The notes: generated by a model not told the origin, from the sequence alone. 64,000 bases of DNA from Ruminiclostridium hungatei (GCF_002051585.1 NZ_MZGX01000006.1:62001-126000); one strand, 5' to 3'; counted from the first letter of the stretch, positions 9,334 through 18,860 are shown. Made by a program: numbers and translations.

Positions 9334-11076
9334 ATGGACAAACTGCGCCACATCAGAGATCTCTTATCAAGGAACAAATTCCGCTACGCCATAGGAATAG
9401 TATTTTTACTTTGCGTAGATATTCTGCAGTTGGTATTGCCCAAGATTCTTGGGAATGTTACCGACCTGCTTGAAAACCATACACTGACAAAGGAAAAACT
9501 GGCTGAATATGCCGTTATAATAACACTTATTGCTGTGGGAGTGGCAGCATTAAGGTTCTTATTCCGGTATACCCTTATGAGTGTATCCAGGTCTATTGAG
9601 CTTTCACTCAGGAACCGTTTTTATGCCCATTTGCAAAAGCTTTCCAGCAACTACTTCAACACTCATAAAACCGGAGATTTGATGGCTCATGCCACAAATG
9701 ACATGGGCAATGTAACCATGGCTTCAGGTCAAGGTGTTATTTTCGTTATTGACAGCTTTTTAATACCCATTGTGGCACTTATAATGATGCTGTTCACCGG
9801 AGGCTGGAAGCTTACCCTGGCCTGCTTCCTCCCCTTGCTGCTTTTAGGAATAGCAGTGGTTTTCTTCATGAAAATCATGCAATCCAGCGTTCAAAAACAG
9901 CAGGAGGCCTTTTCAAACCTGACTGAAGCTGCCAGGGAAAATTTTTCAGGCATACGGGTAATTAAGGCTTTTGCCCAGGAGAAGAAAGAAATAGAACGGT
10001 TTGAGCGGATCAATGCCGTCAACCGAGAAGCAAATCTTAAGTATGTCCGGCTTATGAGCATGATGTTTCCCACGGTTATGTCAATATCCGCCCTTTCATT
10101 TGTCATAGCCCTTTGGCTGGGTGGCATACTGGTAATACAGGGGTCTGTGACACTTGGCGGCTTCGTGGCCTTCAACAGCTATCTGGGCATGCTTATCTGG
10201 CCCATCACGGCTATCGGCTGGGTGGCAAACATGTTCCAGAGGGGCCTGGTTTCCCTGGAACGTATAAATACCATTCTTGACGAAACTCCTGAGATATACG
10301 ATGAAGATACTGCTGACACAGCCGGTATCAACGGAACCCTTGAATTTAAAAATCTGACCTTCACTTATCCGGGCACAGACAAGCCTGTTTTAAAAGATAT
10401 AAGTTTAAAGCTGCAGGCCGGCAGGACACTGGGAATAATAGGCCGTACCGGCAGCGGAAAAACAACCCTTGTCAATCTTATCCCAAGGCTCTTAAAGTCT
10501 CCCCCGGGAACTCTTTTTATCGACGGCACCGATATAGAAAAGATACCCCTGCATGTTCTCAGAAGCCGTATAGGAAGCGTACCCCAAGACACTTTTCTGT
10601 TTTCAGACACCATAAGTGAAAATATAGATTTCTTCAGAGAAAACAGCTCCCGGGATATTGAAGCTGCTGCAAATACGGCCAGAATACTGGACAGCATAAA
10701 TGAATTTCCCGGCAAGTTTTCTACCGTATTGGGTGAAAGGGGTGTAACACTTTCCGGAGGCCAGAAACAGCGTGTCGCCATTGCCCGCGCAATAATAGGG
10801 TCTCCGGATATACTTCTGCTGGATGACTGTCTTTCTGCGGTGGATGCCCACACTGAGGAGGAAATTCTCAGGGATTTGAAGTCAATCATGCGGCAGAGGA
10901 CCAGCGTAATAGTGTCCCACAGGATATCTGCCGTCAAGGATGCCGATGAGATTATAGTACTTGAGGACGGAAGCATTTCACAGAGAGGCACCCATGAGGA
11001 GCTGCTGTCACAGACCGGCTTTTACCGGGAGCTTTACAACAAGCAATTGCTTATTAACCAGTTGGAGGAATATTGA
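9334..11076 (+). CDS. Heterodimeric ABC exporter, subunit with degenerate ATP site
   Basis: A membrane-spanning half-transporter fused to its ATPase domain (type IV exporter, YheI/BmrC type). Six transmembrane segments occupy about residues 20-310, followed by an ATPase with Walker A GRTGSGKTT, signature LSGGQKQR and Walker B ILLLDD. Asp replaces the catalytic Glu after Walker B (LLLDDCLSAVDA), as in the non-catalytic half of heterodimeric exporters such as BmrCD/YheIH. The partner follows immediately. The start is uncertain: an ATG 33 bases upstream is in frame but lacks a ribosome site, while this ATG has AAGGGG upstream. Exporters of this type move drugs, peptides or lipids; the substrate is not evident, though the divergent cysteine-rich gene is a candidate. 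Confidence 0.92.
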   Translation: MDKLRHIRDLLSRNKFRYAIGIVFLLCVDILQLVLPKILGNVTDLLENHTLTKEKLAEYAVIITLIAVGVAALRFLFRYTLMSVSRSIELSLRNRFYAHLQKLSSNYFNTHKTGDLMAHATNDMGNVTMASGQGVIFVIDSFLIPIVALIMMLFTGGWKLTLACFLPLLLLGIAVVFFMKIMQSSVQKQQEAFSNLTEAARENFSGIRVIKAFAQEKKEIERFERINAVNREANLKYVRLMSMMFPTVMSISALSFVIALWLGGILVIQGSVTLGGFVAFNSYLGMLIWPITAIGWVANMFQRGLVSLERINTILDETPEIYDEDTADTAGINGTLEFKNLTFTYPGTDKPVLKDISLKLQAGRTLGIIGRTGSGKTTLVNLIPRLLKSPPGTLFIDGTDIEKIPLHVLRSRIGSVPQDTFLFSDTISENIDFFRENSSRDIEAAANTARILDSINEFPGKFSTVLGERGVTLSGGQKQRVAIARAIIGSPDILLLDDCLSAVDAHTEEEILRDLKSIMRQRTSVIVSHRISAVKDADEIIVLEDGSISQRGTHEELLSQTGFYRELYNKQLLINQLEEY

Positions 11077-11078
11077 TT

Positions 11079-12881
11079 ATGTCTGATGAAAGCAATATGA
11101 TGCAGGAAGATGAAGTCACCGAAAAAGTTTATGATTCGCGGCTTATGGCCCGCCTTTTGAAATTTGCGCGGAAATACTGGCATCTGTTCCTGCTTTCTGT
11201 GTTATTTCTCTTTGCAGCCACACTTGTTGACCTGGCCAGACCGTATCTCATGGGTACGGCTATAGACGAATATATAAAGAAAAGCAATATAGCAGCCTTG
11301 AACAGGCTGGGGCTGTATTTCGTACTGCTCATAGCCGCCGGCTTTGTGTTCAACCTGCTGCAGATATACGTATTAAGCTATGCAGGCCAGTATATCATAT
11401 ATAATATACGGCAGCTTGTCTTTACCCACCTGCAAAAGCTGCCCTTGTCCTTCTATGACAAGAACCCGGTGGGCAGGCTTGTAACCCGGATAACCAATGA
11501 TACCGAAACGCTGAACGACATGTATACCAATGTACTTATTACCCTGCTGAAGGATTTTTCCATTCTGGCGGGTACGCTGGTAATCATGTTCAGGCTGAAT
11601 ACCACGCTTACGCTTATTACCCTGGCAGTTATGCCGGCCGTGCTGGTGCTCACCGTAATTTTCCGTATTAAAATCAGAAAGGTATACCGGAATGTACGTA
11701 CCGCAATAGCAAAGGTAAACTCGGCTATCTCAGAAAATATTTCCGGCATGCGGGTGATCCAGTTGTTCAATAAGGAAAAGCCCAACTTTGAGAGCTTCCA
11801 CAAAATCGGCAGGGAGTATTATAAGGCGTCCATGCGTGAAGTTGTTACCTTTGGCTTGTTCAGGCCTTTGATTGAAATGGTTTCTTCACTGGCTATTTCC
11901 CTGCTCATCTGGTTCGGCGGAGGAAAGGTTATGGATAATTCACTGGAATTCGGAGTGCTTTATGCCCTTGTAAATTATATAGCTCTTTTGTTTCAGCCCA
12001 TAAATGACCTTGCGGAGAAATACAATATCCTGCAGTCCTCCATGGCTGCCTCCGAAAGGATTTTCATGATTCTTGACACTCCTGCCGAAGAAGATGCCGG
12101 CAACCTGCTGCTGGACGAGAAAACCGCTTCCGGTGATATAGAATTTAAAAATGTCTGGTTTGCCTACAACGGCGAAAACTGGGTTTTAAAGGATGTGAGC
12201 TTCAAGGTTCCGGCAGGCGGCACCGTAGCCATAGTGGGACATACCGGTGCAGGAAAGACTTCCGTCATCAACCTGCTGAGCAGGTTCTACGAAATTCAGC
12301 GGGGAGATATTCTTATCAACGGCGTAAGTATAAAAGATATTCAAAAGGCTTCTCTGAGAAAAGCAATAGGTGTGGTACTCCAGGACGTTTTCCTTTTCAG
12401 CGGTAAGCTGAAGGACAACATCCGGCTGAACGAGGAAGGCATTACAGATGAAAAGCTGCAAAGCGTGACCCGGCATGTTAACGCCGACGGCTTTATCAGC
12501 AGGCTTCCAAACGGCTATGAGGAGGAGGTCATGGAACGGGGTTCCACTTTTTCCTCGGGACAGAGACAACTGCTTGCCTTTGCCCGGGCGCTGGCCTTTG
12601 ATCCTGCTATTCTGGTGCTGGATGAAGCAACCTCCAGCATTGATACCGAAACCGAAATGCTGATTCAGGATGCCCTGACCAAGCTTACGGAAAACAGGAC
12701 TACCATTATAATAGCCCACAGGCTGTCAACCATCCAGCACGCCGACAAAATAATCGTGCTGCACAAGGGAAGAGTCCATGAAAGCGGCACACATCAGGAG
12801 CTTTTAGCTGCCCGGGGTATGTATTACTCCCTGTATCAACTGCAATACCAGCAGCAGGCAGCAGGCGGGACAAATCAATAA
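11079..12881 (+). CDS. Heterodimeric ABC exporter, catalytic subunit
   Basis: The second half of the exporter (YheH/BmrD type), about 600 residues. It has a longer N-terminal extension, six transmembrane segments, and an ATPase domain with Walker A GHTGAGKTS and a canonical Walker B plus catalytic Glu (ILVLDEATSSID). Its signature reads FSSGQRQ rather than LSGGQ. Together with the degenerate Glu of the other subunit, this gives one functional and one degenerate ATP site in the dimer, the hallmark of this class. The start lies two bases past the upstream stop codon, with GGAGG inside the upstream gene, so the pair is translationally coupled. It converges with the kinase gene, leaving a 1-bp gap and no room for an intergenic terminator. 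Confidence 0.93.
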   Translation: MSDESNMMQEDEVTEKVYDSRLMARLLKFARKYWHLFLLSVLFLFAATLVDLARPYLMGTAIDEYIKKSNIAALNRLGLYFVLLIAAGFVFNLLQIYVLSYAGQYIIYNIRQLVFTHLQKLPLSFYDKNPVGRLVTRITNDTETLNDMYTNVLITLLKDFSILAGTLVIMFRLNTTLTLITLAVMPAVLVLTVIFRIKIRKVYRNVRTAIAKVNSAISENISGMRVIQLFNKEKPNFESFHKIGREYYKASMREVVTFGLFRPLIEMVSSLAISLLIWFGGGKVMDNSLEFGVLYALVNYIALLFQPINDLAEKYNILQSSMAASERIFMILDTPAEEDAGNLLLDEKTASGDIEFKNVWFAYNGENWVLKDVSFKVPAGGTVAIVGHTGAGKTSVINLLSRFYEIQRGDILINGVSIKDIQKASLRKAIGVVLQDVFLFSGKLKDNIRLNEEGITDEKLQSVTRHVNADGFISRLPNGYEEEVMERGSTFSSGQRQLLAFARALAFDPAILVLDEATSSIDTETEMLIQDALTKLTENRTTIIIAHRLSTIQHADKIIVLHKGRVHESGTHQELLAARGMYYSLYQLQYQQQAAGGTNQ

Positions 12882-12882
12882 G

Positions 12883-13887
12883 CTACTCTACCAGGCTGTT
12901 TATACAGGTTCTGAGTCTTAAGCCGTTTGTGCTTAACCACCGGGCCTGTAAAGCAGCATTTTTTATCTGCTCTGAAACCACCTCCGTACCGTCCACGCCA
13001 TCCAGATACCGGCCCAGGAAGTGTATAAAGACATCCAGCCTCCGAAGCATTATGAGCGAAGGTATTGCCCTGGCTTCTTCTTCCGACAGCCTCACAAACC
13101 TGCCATAACCCTCCAGGAAAGCTTCAAGTTGCCCCCACAGGCTGCTCTGCTTCATATTGATTATTTCCGACAGGCATACGGAGAGCTCCATAACCCGCAA
13201 ATCCCTGGTGACAAACTCAAAGTCCAGCAGTGCAGTGATGTTCCCGTCTCTGTCCGCCAGTACATTCGACCCATTCAAATCTCCGTGTACAAGCTGGTGC
13301 GGCAGCTTTTTCAAGTCCTCCATGCTTACAATAAACAACGACAGCCGGTCTGCCAGTTCGGCCAATTCCGGCTTGTATTCCTCAAATTCCGCAGACGGCT
13401 GACCGCAGAAGTCGATTACCTGGGAGACGGAACACCTGGGATGAGTATTTTCAATCTCATAATAGGGCCTGTACACCGGTTTCAAACTGGTCTTCATGTT
13501 TTCCAGGGCATTTGTCAAGCTTCCCGCTGCACACCCGAAGGACTTTAGCTGTTCATATGCCCTCAAGTCCGGATTGATACCCTCCAGGTAATGAAACAAA
13601 GCGGCAGGCTTTCCATCCCGGGTATACTTGACGGTTTCATTGCCGATGCCGGCAACCGGTCGAGGAATCCCAAAAGGAAGCTCCAGCTTTCCCAATTGGC
13701 AAAGGATGTGATGCTCATATCTCACCTTATACAAATCCCGGTGTGTCTCGTATATCCGGAGCATGTACCTGTGAGTCTCAGTCCGTACAAGATAGGTGGT
13801 ATTGTTCATTCCGCCCTTATGGGGACTTGCTGTCCATTTGCTCCGGGGAAGGAATTGCTCCAGCAGCGGCTCAAGGTCAAATCCCAT
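12883..13887 (-). CDS. APH/homoserine-kinase-II-like phosphotransferase
   Basis: A 334-residue protein of the aminoglycoside-phosphotransferase/choline-kinase fold. The N-terminal lobe shows the glycine-containing strand (KGGMNNTTYLV) and a Lys/Arg-rich strand. The catalytic loop reads HGDLNGSNVL near residue 203, and the metal-binding Asp follows in ALLDFEF. Such kinases phosphorylate small alcohols or sugars: homoserine kinase II, fructosamine kinase, methylthioribose kinase, or spore-coat CotS-like proteins. The substrate is not clear. The start overlaps the end of the NUDIX gene by 11 bp, so the two form an operon. A metabolite-repair or spore-related role is possible but is inference only. 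Confidence 0.8.
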   Translation of the reverse strand: MGFDLEPLLEQFLPRSKWTASPHKGGMNNTTYLVRTETHRYMLRIYETHRDLYKVRYEHHILCQLGKLELPFGIPRPVAGIGNETVKYTRDGKPAALFHYLEGINPDLRAYEQLKSFGCAAGSLTNALENMKTSLKPVYRPYYEIENTHPRCSVSQVIDFCGQPSAEFEEYKPELAELADRLSLFIVSMEDLKKLPHQLVHGDLNGSNVLADRDGNITALLDFEFVTRDLRVMELSVCLSEIINMKQSSLWGQLEAFLEGYGRFVRLSEEEARAIPSLIMLRRLDVFIHFLGRYLDGVDGTEVVSEQIKNAALQARWLSTNGLRLRTCINSLVE

Positions 13888-14353
13888 AGTATGAATATTC
13901 TCCGTTCTTCTCTCTTGATATAAAGGGCAGGTTCATCAAGGCATTGCCCCCATTGTCAATAACCCCCTGTAGTATTACTCTGGTCAGGTCAGGAACATCG
14001 GCGGCCTTGACGGCTTCATTTATGTCCATGAACAGGGCTTCGCTGTTCTCCCTGTTGTCGGAATTGGGAGTTCCTGATACGTATTCCATTAAAAACACAG
14101 CATACCAATCCTTCAGGTTAAAGCGTACTCCCACAAGCCCGGCAGGTTCTGCAACAATAGTTGTTTCCTCCAGAACTTCACGGCGCAATGCAGCCTGTGG
14201 GGTCTCTTGCATTTTCACATAGCCGCCCGGGATAATAAGCCGGCCCTTACCTGCGCCGTAAGTATGCCTGACAAGTAAAACCTCGTTTCCCTTTAAAACA
14301 ACTCCGCCTACAGACTGGCACCAATTTGTATTTTCTTCATTATTTGCATTCAT
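13877..14353 (-). CDS. NUDIX hydrolase
   Basis: About 158 residues. The NUDIX box is intact: GGYVKMQETPQAALRREVLE followed by ETTIV, matching G-x5-E-x7-R-E-x-x-E-E. Such enzymes cleave a nucleoside diphosphate linked to another moiety; the substrate is not predictable from this. I set the start at the second ATG, which has GAAGG and GGAGG upstream; the first in-frame ATG, 21 bases earlier, has none. The 3' end overlaps the start of the phosphotransferase gene, so the two are translated together. Confidence 0.9.
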   Translation of the reverse strand: MNANNEENTNWCQSVGGVVLKGNEVLLVRHTYGAGKGRLIIPGGYVKMQETPQAALRREVLEETTIVAEPAGLVGVRFNLKDWYAVFLMEYVSGTPNSDNRENSEALFMDINEAVKAADVPDLTRVILQGVIDNGGNALMNLPFISREKNGEYSYYGI

Positions 14354-14411
14354 AAATAGCCTTCGCCTCCACATTTATAACGTATCATACTGTTTTTATA
14401 ACGCAAATTGA

Positions 14412-15365
14412 TCAATAACCTTTTGAACAATCCACAACATTAATAAGCTTTGTGCCCCTGATAAACGCTTCAAGATTACCGGCGGCTATGCCTGCAATCC
14501 TCCGGCGGGTTTCCTCCAGGCTGTATCCTCCCGATACATGGGGTGTAATAACGGCGTTTTTGATTTTCCACAGCCTGTGCTCCTTTGGCAGAGGTTCAGG
14601 CTCGGTCACATCCAGAGCCGCTCCCAGCAGTTGTCCCTTCTCAAGTGCATCACATAATGCTTCGGTATCAACAGCGCTTCCCCTCCCCACATTAATAAGC
14701 ACTGCATCCTTCTTCATCAGCTTTAACGTACTCTCATTAATAATACCTTTTGTGAGCGGGGTCTCCGGCAAGCTCAACGCAACGATATCGGCCCGGGGCA
14801 GTAAAGCTTCCAGCTTGTCCATCAAATAAAGCTCATCCAGATAATCCGGCTTATGGCCTTCGGTACGTTTTACACCTATGGTATAGGCGCCCAGCCCTTT
14901 TAATCTTTTGGCAAATTCGCCGCCAATGTCCCCTGCCCCCACAATAAGCGCTGTTGAATCAAAAATTGCCTTAACCTTCCCTTCATAAGACCAATTGGCT
15001 TCTGCCTGATTGTCCCTGTATATGTGAAGCTTTTTAAAAAGCTCCAGCAACACTCCAAGCATGTATTCCGATATGGCCGGCCCGTAGGCACCTGTGGCAT
15101 TTGTCAAAACAGCGCCTTCGGGCAAGACACCTTCCTCTGCATACTCTCCCACACCTGCACTGTTGAGTTGAAGCCACTTAAGTTTTTTTGAAGCTTTAAG
15201 CATATGAACGGGGGGATTTCCAATAATAATGTTTGCATTTTGGACCTGCCCGGCATCAACCGTTTGGCTTTTTGCATATGTGAAATTGGCAGAAGGGGCT
15301 TTCTCTTCCAGAATTCTTTTTTGTTCCTCCTTCAGCGGGATAAGTACCAGCACATTTTTTTCCAA
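14412..15365 (-). CDS. D-isomer-specific 2-hydroxyacid dehydrogenase family protein
   Basis: A 317-residue NAD(P)-dependent oxidoreductase interconverting 2-hydroxy and 2-oxo acids. The dinucleotide fold shows GAGDIGGEFAKRLKGLG. The catalytic Arg is in NVGRGSAVDTEAL, the Glu in DVTEPEPLPKEHRLW and the His in AVITPHVSGG. The N-terminal half is divergent, as is common in the hydroxypyruvate/phosphoglycerate-like subgroup. The predicted start is TTG with GGAGTG upstream. It lies 1.4 kb from a locus of 2-hydroxyacyl-CoA dehydratase-like genes, and a 2-hydroxyacid would be the precursor of their classical substrates. However, a nitroreductase gene, a palindromic site and a terminator lie between, so a functional link is only a suggestion. 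Confidence 0.9.
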   Translation of the reverse strand: MEKNVLVLIPLKEEQKRILEEKAPSANFTYAKSQTVDAGQVQNANIIIGNPPVHMLKASKKLKWLQLNSAGVGEYAEEGVLPEGAVLTNATGAYGPAISEYMLGVLLELFKKLHIYRDNQAEANWSYEGKVKAIFDSTALIVGAGDIGGEFAKRLKGLGAYTIGVKRTEGHKPDYLDELYLMDKLEALLPRADIVALSLPETPLTKGIINESTLKLMKKDAVLINVGRGSAVDTEALCDALEKGQLLGAALDVTEPEPLPKEHRLWKIKNAVITPHVSGGYSLEETRRRIAGIAAGNLEAFIRGTKLINVVDCSKGY

Positions 15366-15441
15366 TAATCATCACTCCATTTATATACAACATTTATATC
15401 CAATAAGGTTCCTGTATGAATAAGATTTTACCATAAAAGCT

Positions 15442-15984
15442 TTATGGATTGCATGCCTTATAATTGTCAACGTGCAGCTTTTCATATAATAATCCATCTT
15501 CTGTATAGGCCCTCTTTTCTTCAGCAGGATACCCCACAGCAATTATACACTCCACACTATATTTCTCAGGTATATTTAAAACCGCCTTAATATAGTTGTC
15601 TGCCGTTACGCCCTCAGATTCCGAATGAAATCTTTCCCTGACCTGTATCCAGCACGATCCGAGACCTAGTGACTGAGCAGATAATTGAATTAATATTGAA
15701 GCAATAGATACGTCCTCTACCCATACATCACATGCCTCATGATCTGCAATCACTGCTATCCCCAACGGAGCACCTGAAAGAAATGAAGAACCCTGTTCCT
15801 TTGAACGGGCAAGTTTCTGCAATATTTCTTTATCTGTTACAACCACAAATTCCCAGGGTCTTTTGGATCTTGATGAAGGTGCCAGCAGGGCGCTTTTCAG
15901 AATAGTATCCAGCTTTTCTTTTTCAACTTCCCTGGTTTCAAATTTTCTTATACTTCTTCTGGATTTTAACAAATCTAAAAACAT
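15442..15984 (-). CDS. Nitroreductase family protein
   Basis: About 180 residues of the FMN-dependent nitroreductase fold. The N-terminal FMN-phosphate-binding block is SRRSIRKF, followed by LLAPSSRSKRPWEFVVV; the GLGSCWIQ block in the second half and the C-terminal IIAVGYPAEEK are typical of the family. These proteins use NAD(P)H to reduce nitro groups, quinones or flavins. The start is the ATG preceded by AGAGGG. The open frame extends 21 codons further upstream without a ribosome site and across an inverted repeat, so I excluded that part. It appears to be monocistronic. Confidence 0.85.
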   Translation of the reverse strand: MFLDLLKSRRSIRKFETREVEKEKLDTILKSALLAPSSRSKRPWEFVVVTDKEILQKLARSKEQGSSFLSGAPLGIAVIADHEACDVWVEDVSIASILIQLSAQSLGLGSCWIQVRERFHSESEGVTADNYIKAVLNIPEKYSVECIIAVGYPAEEKRAYTEDGLLYEKLHVDNYKACNP

Positions 15985-16020
15985 ATTTTTTCCCTCTTTT
16001 CTATTAAATACGGAATTTTT

Positions 16021-16036
16021 ACAGGTACGCACCTGT
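16021..16036. promoter_or_regulatory. Operator-like inverted repeat upstream of the nitroreductase gene
   Basis: ACAGGT and ACCTGT are perfect inverted arms separated by four bases, about 37 bp upstream of the nitroreductase ATG and just downstream of weak -10-like sequences. The size suits a dimeric repressor. No other copy was seen in the window. A GC-rich foldback (TGCCAG/CTGGCA, 16080-16113) lies further upstream with no assigned role. Confidence 0.35.
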
Positions 16037-16162
16037 GTATGTATCAATTATGCCGCCTATATCAAATAATAAACCCAACTGCCAGTCCGGTGCAACAGCA
16101 GCGCTGCCTGGCAAGGCATTAAATTCCAATATATTGCAATAAATTACACCTGTAAAAGAATA

Positions 16163-16190
16163 AATCCCAGACTTTTGAAAGTATGGGATT
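16163..16190 (-). terminator. Terminator at the end of the dehydratase/transport array
   Basis: The stem AATCCCA-ACTTT pairs with AAAGT-TGGGATT with one mismatch and a 2-base loop; on the minus strand it is followed by TATTCTTTTAC. It lies 37 bp beyond the last gene of the 31-kb array and marks its probable 3' end. Confidence 0.6.
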
Positions 16191-16226
16191 CTTATTAAAA
16201 TTACCGTACGGCCAAACAGATTAATC

Positions 16227-17396
16227 TCATATGCCGCTCCTCAGCATTTCCAGAAATGCTCCCACTCTTGTTCTGATTGCTTCAAAATCAGAGCCTGCAT
16301 ACTCCGTATGTATTTCCAATAACGTAACGTCATCCTGCTTGACAACATCTTTAGTTTCCCCGGCTTTAAAAGTATAAGGATCGCAATACCTGAGCGTATA
16401 ATAAATAATTCCTCTGGCATTGTTGCTTTTAATGGATTCCCGAAGGTTTTGGAGACGTTTATCGGTATTTAAATCAAGATAGGGGAGAGCTCCATGAGGC
16501 ACACGCTTCAGATAGGCATCAGCCAGACCTTTTATTGAACTCTCCTGAATATCAATTCCAAGATAGGGCAGGATTCCCGTCCATAAATCGTCACCGACAA
16601 TCCTGCCTCCCAAATCTTCAATTATTTTTATAATCTTGTTGTCTCCGGGCGGTATGGAACTTCCGGCCAGCAGAACGCGAGCCTCCTCCTCCTCAATATC
16701 AATATTTCTGTTTCTATGCTTCTCTTCCAATTCCTGAAGCAGCTCTGACAAATAAGCCGAGTATTGCTCCCTGTCAAGGTAATACCCCGCATGTACCACA
16801 TTATAAACCTCACTCCAGGTTATAACCGGGCTGTCCTCTGACTGGAATTTATAAATATTTTTAATCTTTTCACGTATCCCGTTAAAAAGCTTAATGCTTT
16901 CAGATAAACTTTTTGCATCCAGCTTTTTCCCTGCAAATCCCTCTAATTTTCCTGCAAATTCTTCCAGCTCGGCTTGAAAATATTTCTTTGCTTCCGGCAG
17001 GAAAAAATTTCTCGGTACGCCAAGGGTGAGCGTATTAATATTAAAATAGTAATGTATAATTTCGCCCACCCGGTACAATTGCAGACAAGTAGAGTCCAGA
17101 GCGATCAAATCCGAATTCTGAATATACGGATCTGTATTCTCAGCAAAAAGACCTACCAGATTTCTCGTATAAACACAATTTTTAGAAGAGATATAGCGTG
17201 AGCCCACCTCCACCAGTTTTCCATCCCCACCTGTGCCAAGCCGGACCGGAATCAACCCCAGGGCGTGAATCAATTCTTCAGGAATATTATAGCCCAGCCA
17301 GCCAACCACCTTTTGTCCCTGATTTCTTGCCCTAGCCAGTTCTTCAGGCCTTCTTCCAACTGCTTCAGAAATTTTAACCAAAGTTTCTAGTGACAT
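16227..17396 (-). CDS. 2-hydroxyacyl-CoA dehydratase-like small subunit (HgdB/BcrC family), copy 1
   Basis: A 389-residue member of the D-component family of 2-hydroxyacyl-CoA dehydratases and benzoyl-CoA reductases. Three cysteines stand where the family binds one [4Fe-4S] cluster: Cys74 (SSKNCVYT), Cys104 (LDSTCLQ) and one near residue 340 (LRYCDPYTFK). The ATG has AAAGGAG upstream. It follows the large-subunit gene by 24 bp, so large precedes small here; in the other two pairs of the array small precedes large. It is the last gene of the array before a terminator. Known relatives use an ATP-driven single electron for dehydration or ring reduction; the substrate of this protein is not known. 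Confidence 0.85.
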   Translation of the reverse strand: MSLETLVKISEAVGRRPEELARARNQGQKVVGWLGYNIPEELIHALGLIPVRLGTGGDGKLVEVGSRYISSKNCVYTRNLVGLFAENTDPYIQNSDLIALDSTCLQLYRVGEIIHYYFNINTLTLGVPRNFFLPEAKKYFQAELEEFAGKLEGFAGKKLDAKSLSESIKLFNGIREKIKNIYKFQSEDSPVITWSEVYNVVHAGYYLDREQYSAYLSELLQELEEKHRNRNIDIEEEEARVLLAGSSIPPGDNKIIKIIEDLGGRIVGDDLWTGILPYLGIDIQESSIKGLADAYLKRVPHGALPYLDLNTDKRLQNLRESIKSNNARGIIYYTLRYCDPYTFKAGETKDVVKQDDVTLLEIHTEYAGSDFEAIRTRVGAFLEMLRSGI

Positions 17397-17420
17397 TCTT
17401 TTCTACTCCTTTATAAAACA

Positions 17421-18860
17421 TCATTTTTTACCCTGTCTTAACATCTCAATGAAAACTTCTACCCTGTTGTGAAGCTGCTCCTGGCCCTGTGCACTTTCAG
17501 CCATTGCACGCTCAATAATGATTGTGGGAACACCGGCTTCCTTCTTAACCACATCAGCCACCAATCTGGCAGCAGCCGACTGGAAATTGCACCCCCATTG
17601 GTACATAAAAATCATTCCGTCAGCTCTTGACTTTTTGACTTGTTCTGCTACCCAGCGGCCGCGCTCTTCCGTGGGAAGTTCGTAGGGGAACGAAAGCATG
17701 GTTTTGGCCAACTGTTCATAGGGGTCCCCTGTTTCCTCAACATCATAGAAGATTTCACTCAACCCGTCATCTTTTCCCACTACCACACCACCGGCTCTGT
17801 CGACTACATGGGGATTGGGGTTGACACAGGAACCGCATATGAATAAACGTACAGGATCGTCAGAAAGATTTTTGCCCTTGACATTGTTCCTGATTCTTTC
17901 TTTGACTTCCTTAAGGGATTCCTCAAGGATCTGTTTGGCGGCAACCGGGTCATTGCTGCTTTCATTTCCCAAACCTGCGATGGCAGTATGATCCTGACTG
18001 TTTGTGGGAGGAACCGGTGCCGACCACCACAAATCCAGGTATTCCCTTGCAAGCCGTCTCTTTTCATTATGGAGCTTTATCTCTTTCCAAAGAACGTCAT
18101 CATTAACTTCAACCTTACTTAATTCAGCAATCTTCCTTACAAGCCTCCGCAAATTTTCAGCCACATACTCCCTGGCCCAGGGCTTGTTTTGTTGATTGTT
18201 CACAGGAAAATCCACAGGCAGAAGCGGCAATTGAACCTTGCCGTGACGGTGGGCTTCAACCCCATAGCCGATATCGGAACACCGGGTGCAAAGATAAGGA
18301 GCTATTATGCTTATACCCTGTACCAGTTCATTTTGTATGATTTCATACTTGGCTGTCTGACAAGCGTCTACAGTCAGTGCCTGACGCCCTATTTCCCTGA
18401 TCTGAAGCCTGCGGAGATCTGCTTCATCATAATCCATATTCTCTTTTGAATTGGTTGCCCAGCCATTTACCTGACCGGGACGGATTGGAATCCCCCCTGC
18501 GGCATAGTAAGGCTCATGGGTCTGGCCTCCCTGGATGAAAACCACAGGAGTCCCTTTTGCTGCAAATCTGTTGAGCCTGTCATACATTGTAGTATTAAAG
18601 TAATTCCGCCTGAACCCGCTAATCAGTTCCGCATCATCAGAAAACCCATGATTCTTGCCTTTGCTGAAAAGGTTGGGATACCTCTTGGGGCCTTCGGTAG
18701 TCATAAACCGCCACATTTCAGACCCACTCACCCGGGAACCGTCCCTGAATACAAGATCGGGTGCCGCTTCTATTTTTTCTTTGATATTTTCATCAAATTT
18801 TACAGTACTAAATTTAGTACTCTTCTTTTTATTTGTTAATTCCAGTTCCTGAACTGCCAT
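17421..18860 (-). CDS. 2-hydroxyacyl-CoA dehydratase-like large subunit, six-cysteine type, copy 1
   Basis: A protein of 479 residues from the chosen ATG (GGAGGTAAAA upstream; the open frame extends 7 codons more). Six cysteines are shared with the copies at 43.1 and 44.5 kb: Cys167 (ACQTA), Cys191 and Cys194 (CTRCSD), Cys342 and Cys345 (CGSC) and Cys424 (WGCNFQ). Other family-wide blocks are VFIQGGQ, EAHRHG and DLWWSAPVPPTN. It is the most diverged of the five large subunits, with an N-terminal extension of about 10 residues. It pairs with the small subunit 24 bp downstream and follows an activator gene, giving a full activator-large-small set. The function is inferred from the family only. 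Confidence 0.82.
   Translation of the reverse strand: MAVQELELTNKKKSTKFSTVKFDENIKEKIEAAPDLVFRDGSRVSGSEMWRFMTTEGPKRYPNLFSKGKNHGFSDDAELISGFRRNYFNTTMYDRLNRFAAKGTPVVFIQGGQTHEPYYAAGGIPIRPGQVNGWATNSKENMDYDEADLRRLQIREIGRQALTVDACQTAKYEIIQNELVQGISIIAPYLCTRCSDIGYGVEAHRHGKVQLPLLPVDFPVNNQQNKPWAREYVAENLRRLVRKIAELSKVEVNDDVLWKEIKLHNEKRRLAREYLDLWWSAPVPPTNSQDHTAIAGLGNESSNDPVAAKQILEESLKEVKERIRNNVKGKNLSDDPVRLFICGSCVNPNPHVVDRAGGVVVGKDDGLSEIFYDVEETGDPYEQLAKTMLSFPYELPTEERGRWVAEQVKKSRADGMIFMYQWGCNFQSAAARLVADVVKKEAGVPTIIIERAMAESAQGQEQLHNRVEVFIEMLRQGKK

Noticed and set aside
9108-9377. Minus-strand frame of 89 codons across the exporter promoter region
   Set aside because: It overlaps the start of the exporter gene and two promoters, and has no ribosome site; the well-supported small gene at 8924-9070 lies beside it.
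14412-15365. 2-hydroxyacid dehydrogenase as part of the dehydratase pathway
   Set aside because: It would suit a 2-hydroxyacyl-CoA route, but it lies beyond the array terminator and a separately regulated nitroreductase gene, and such dehydrogenases are widespread.
16060-16130. Possible riboswitch upstream of the nitroreductase gene
   Set aside because: There is a GC-rich foldback and a palindrome, but the region is too short and lacks the conserved blocks of FMN, TPP or other riboswitches known to me.
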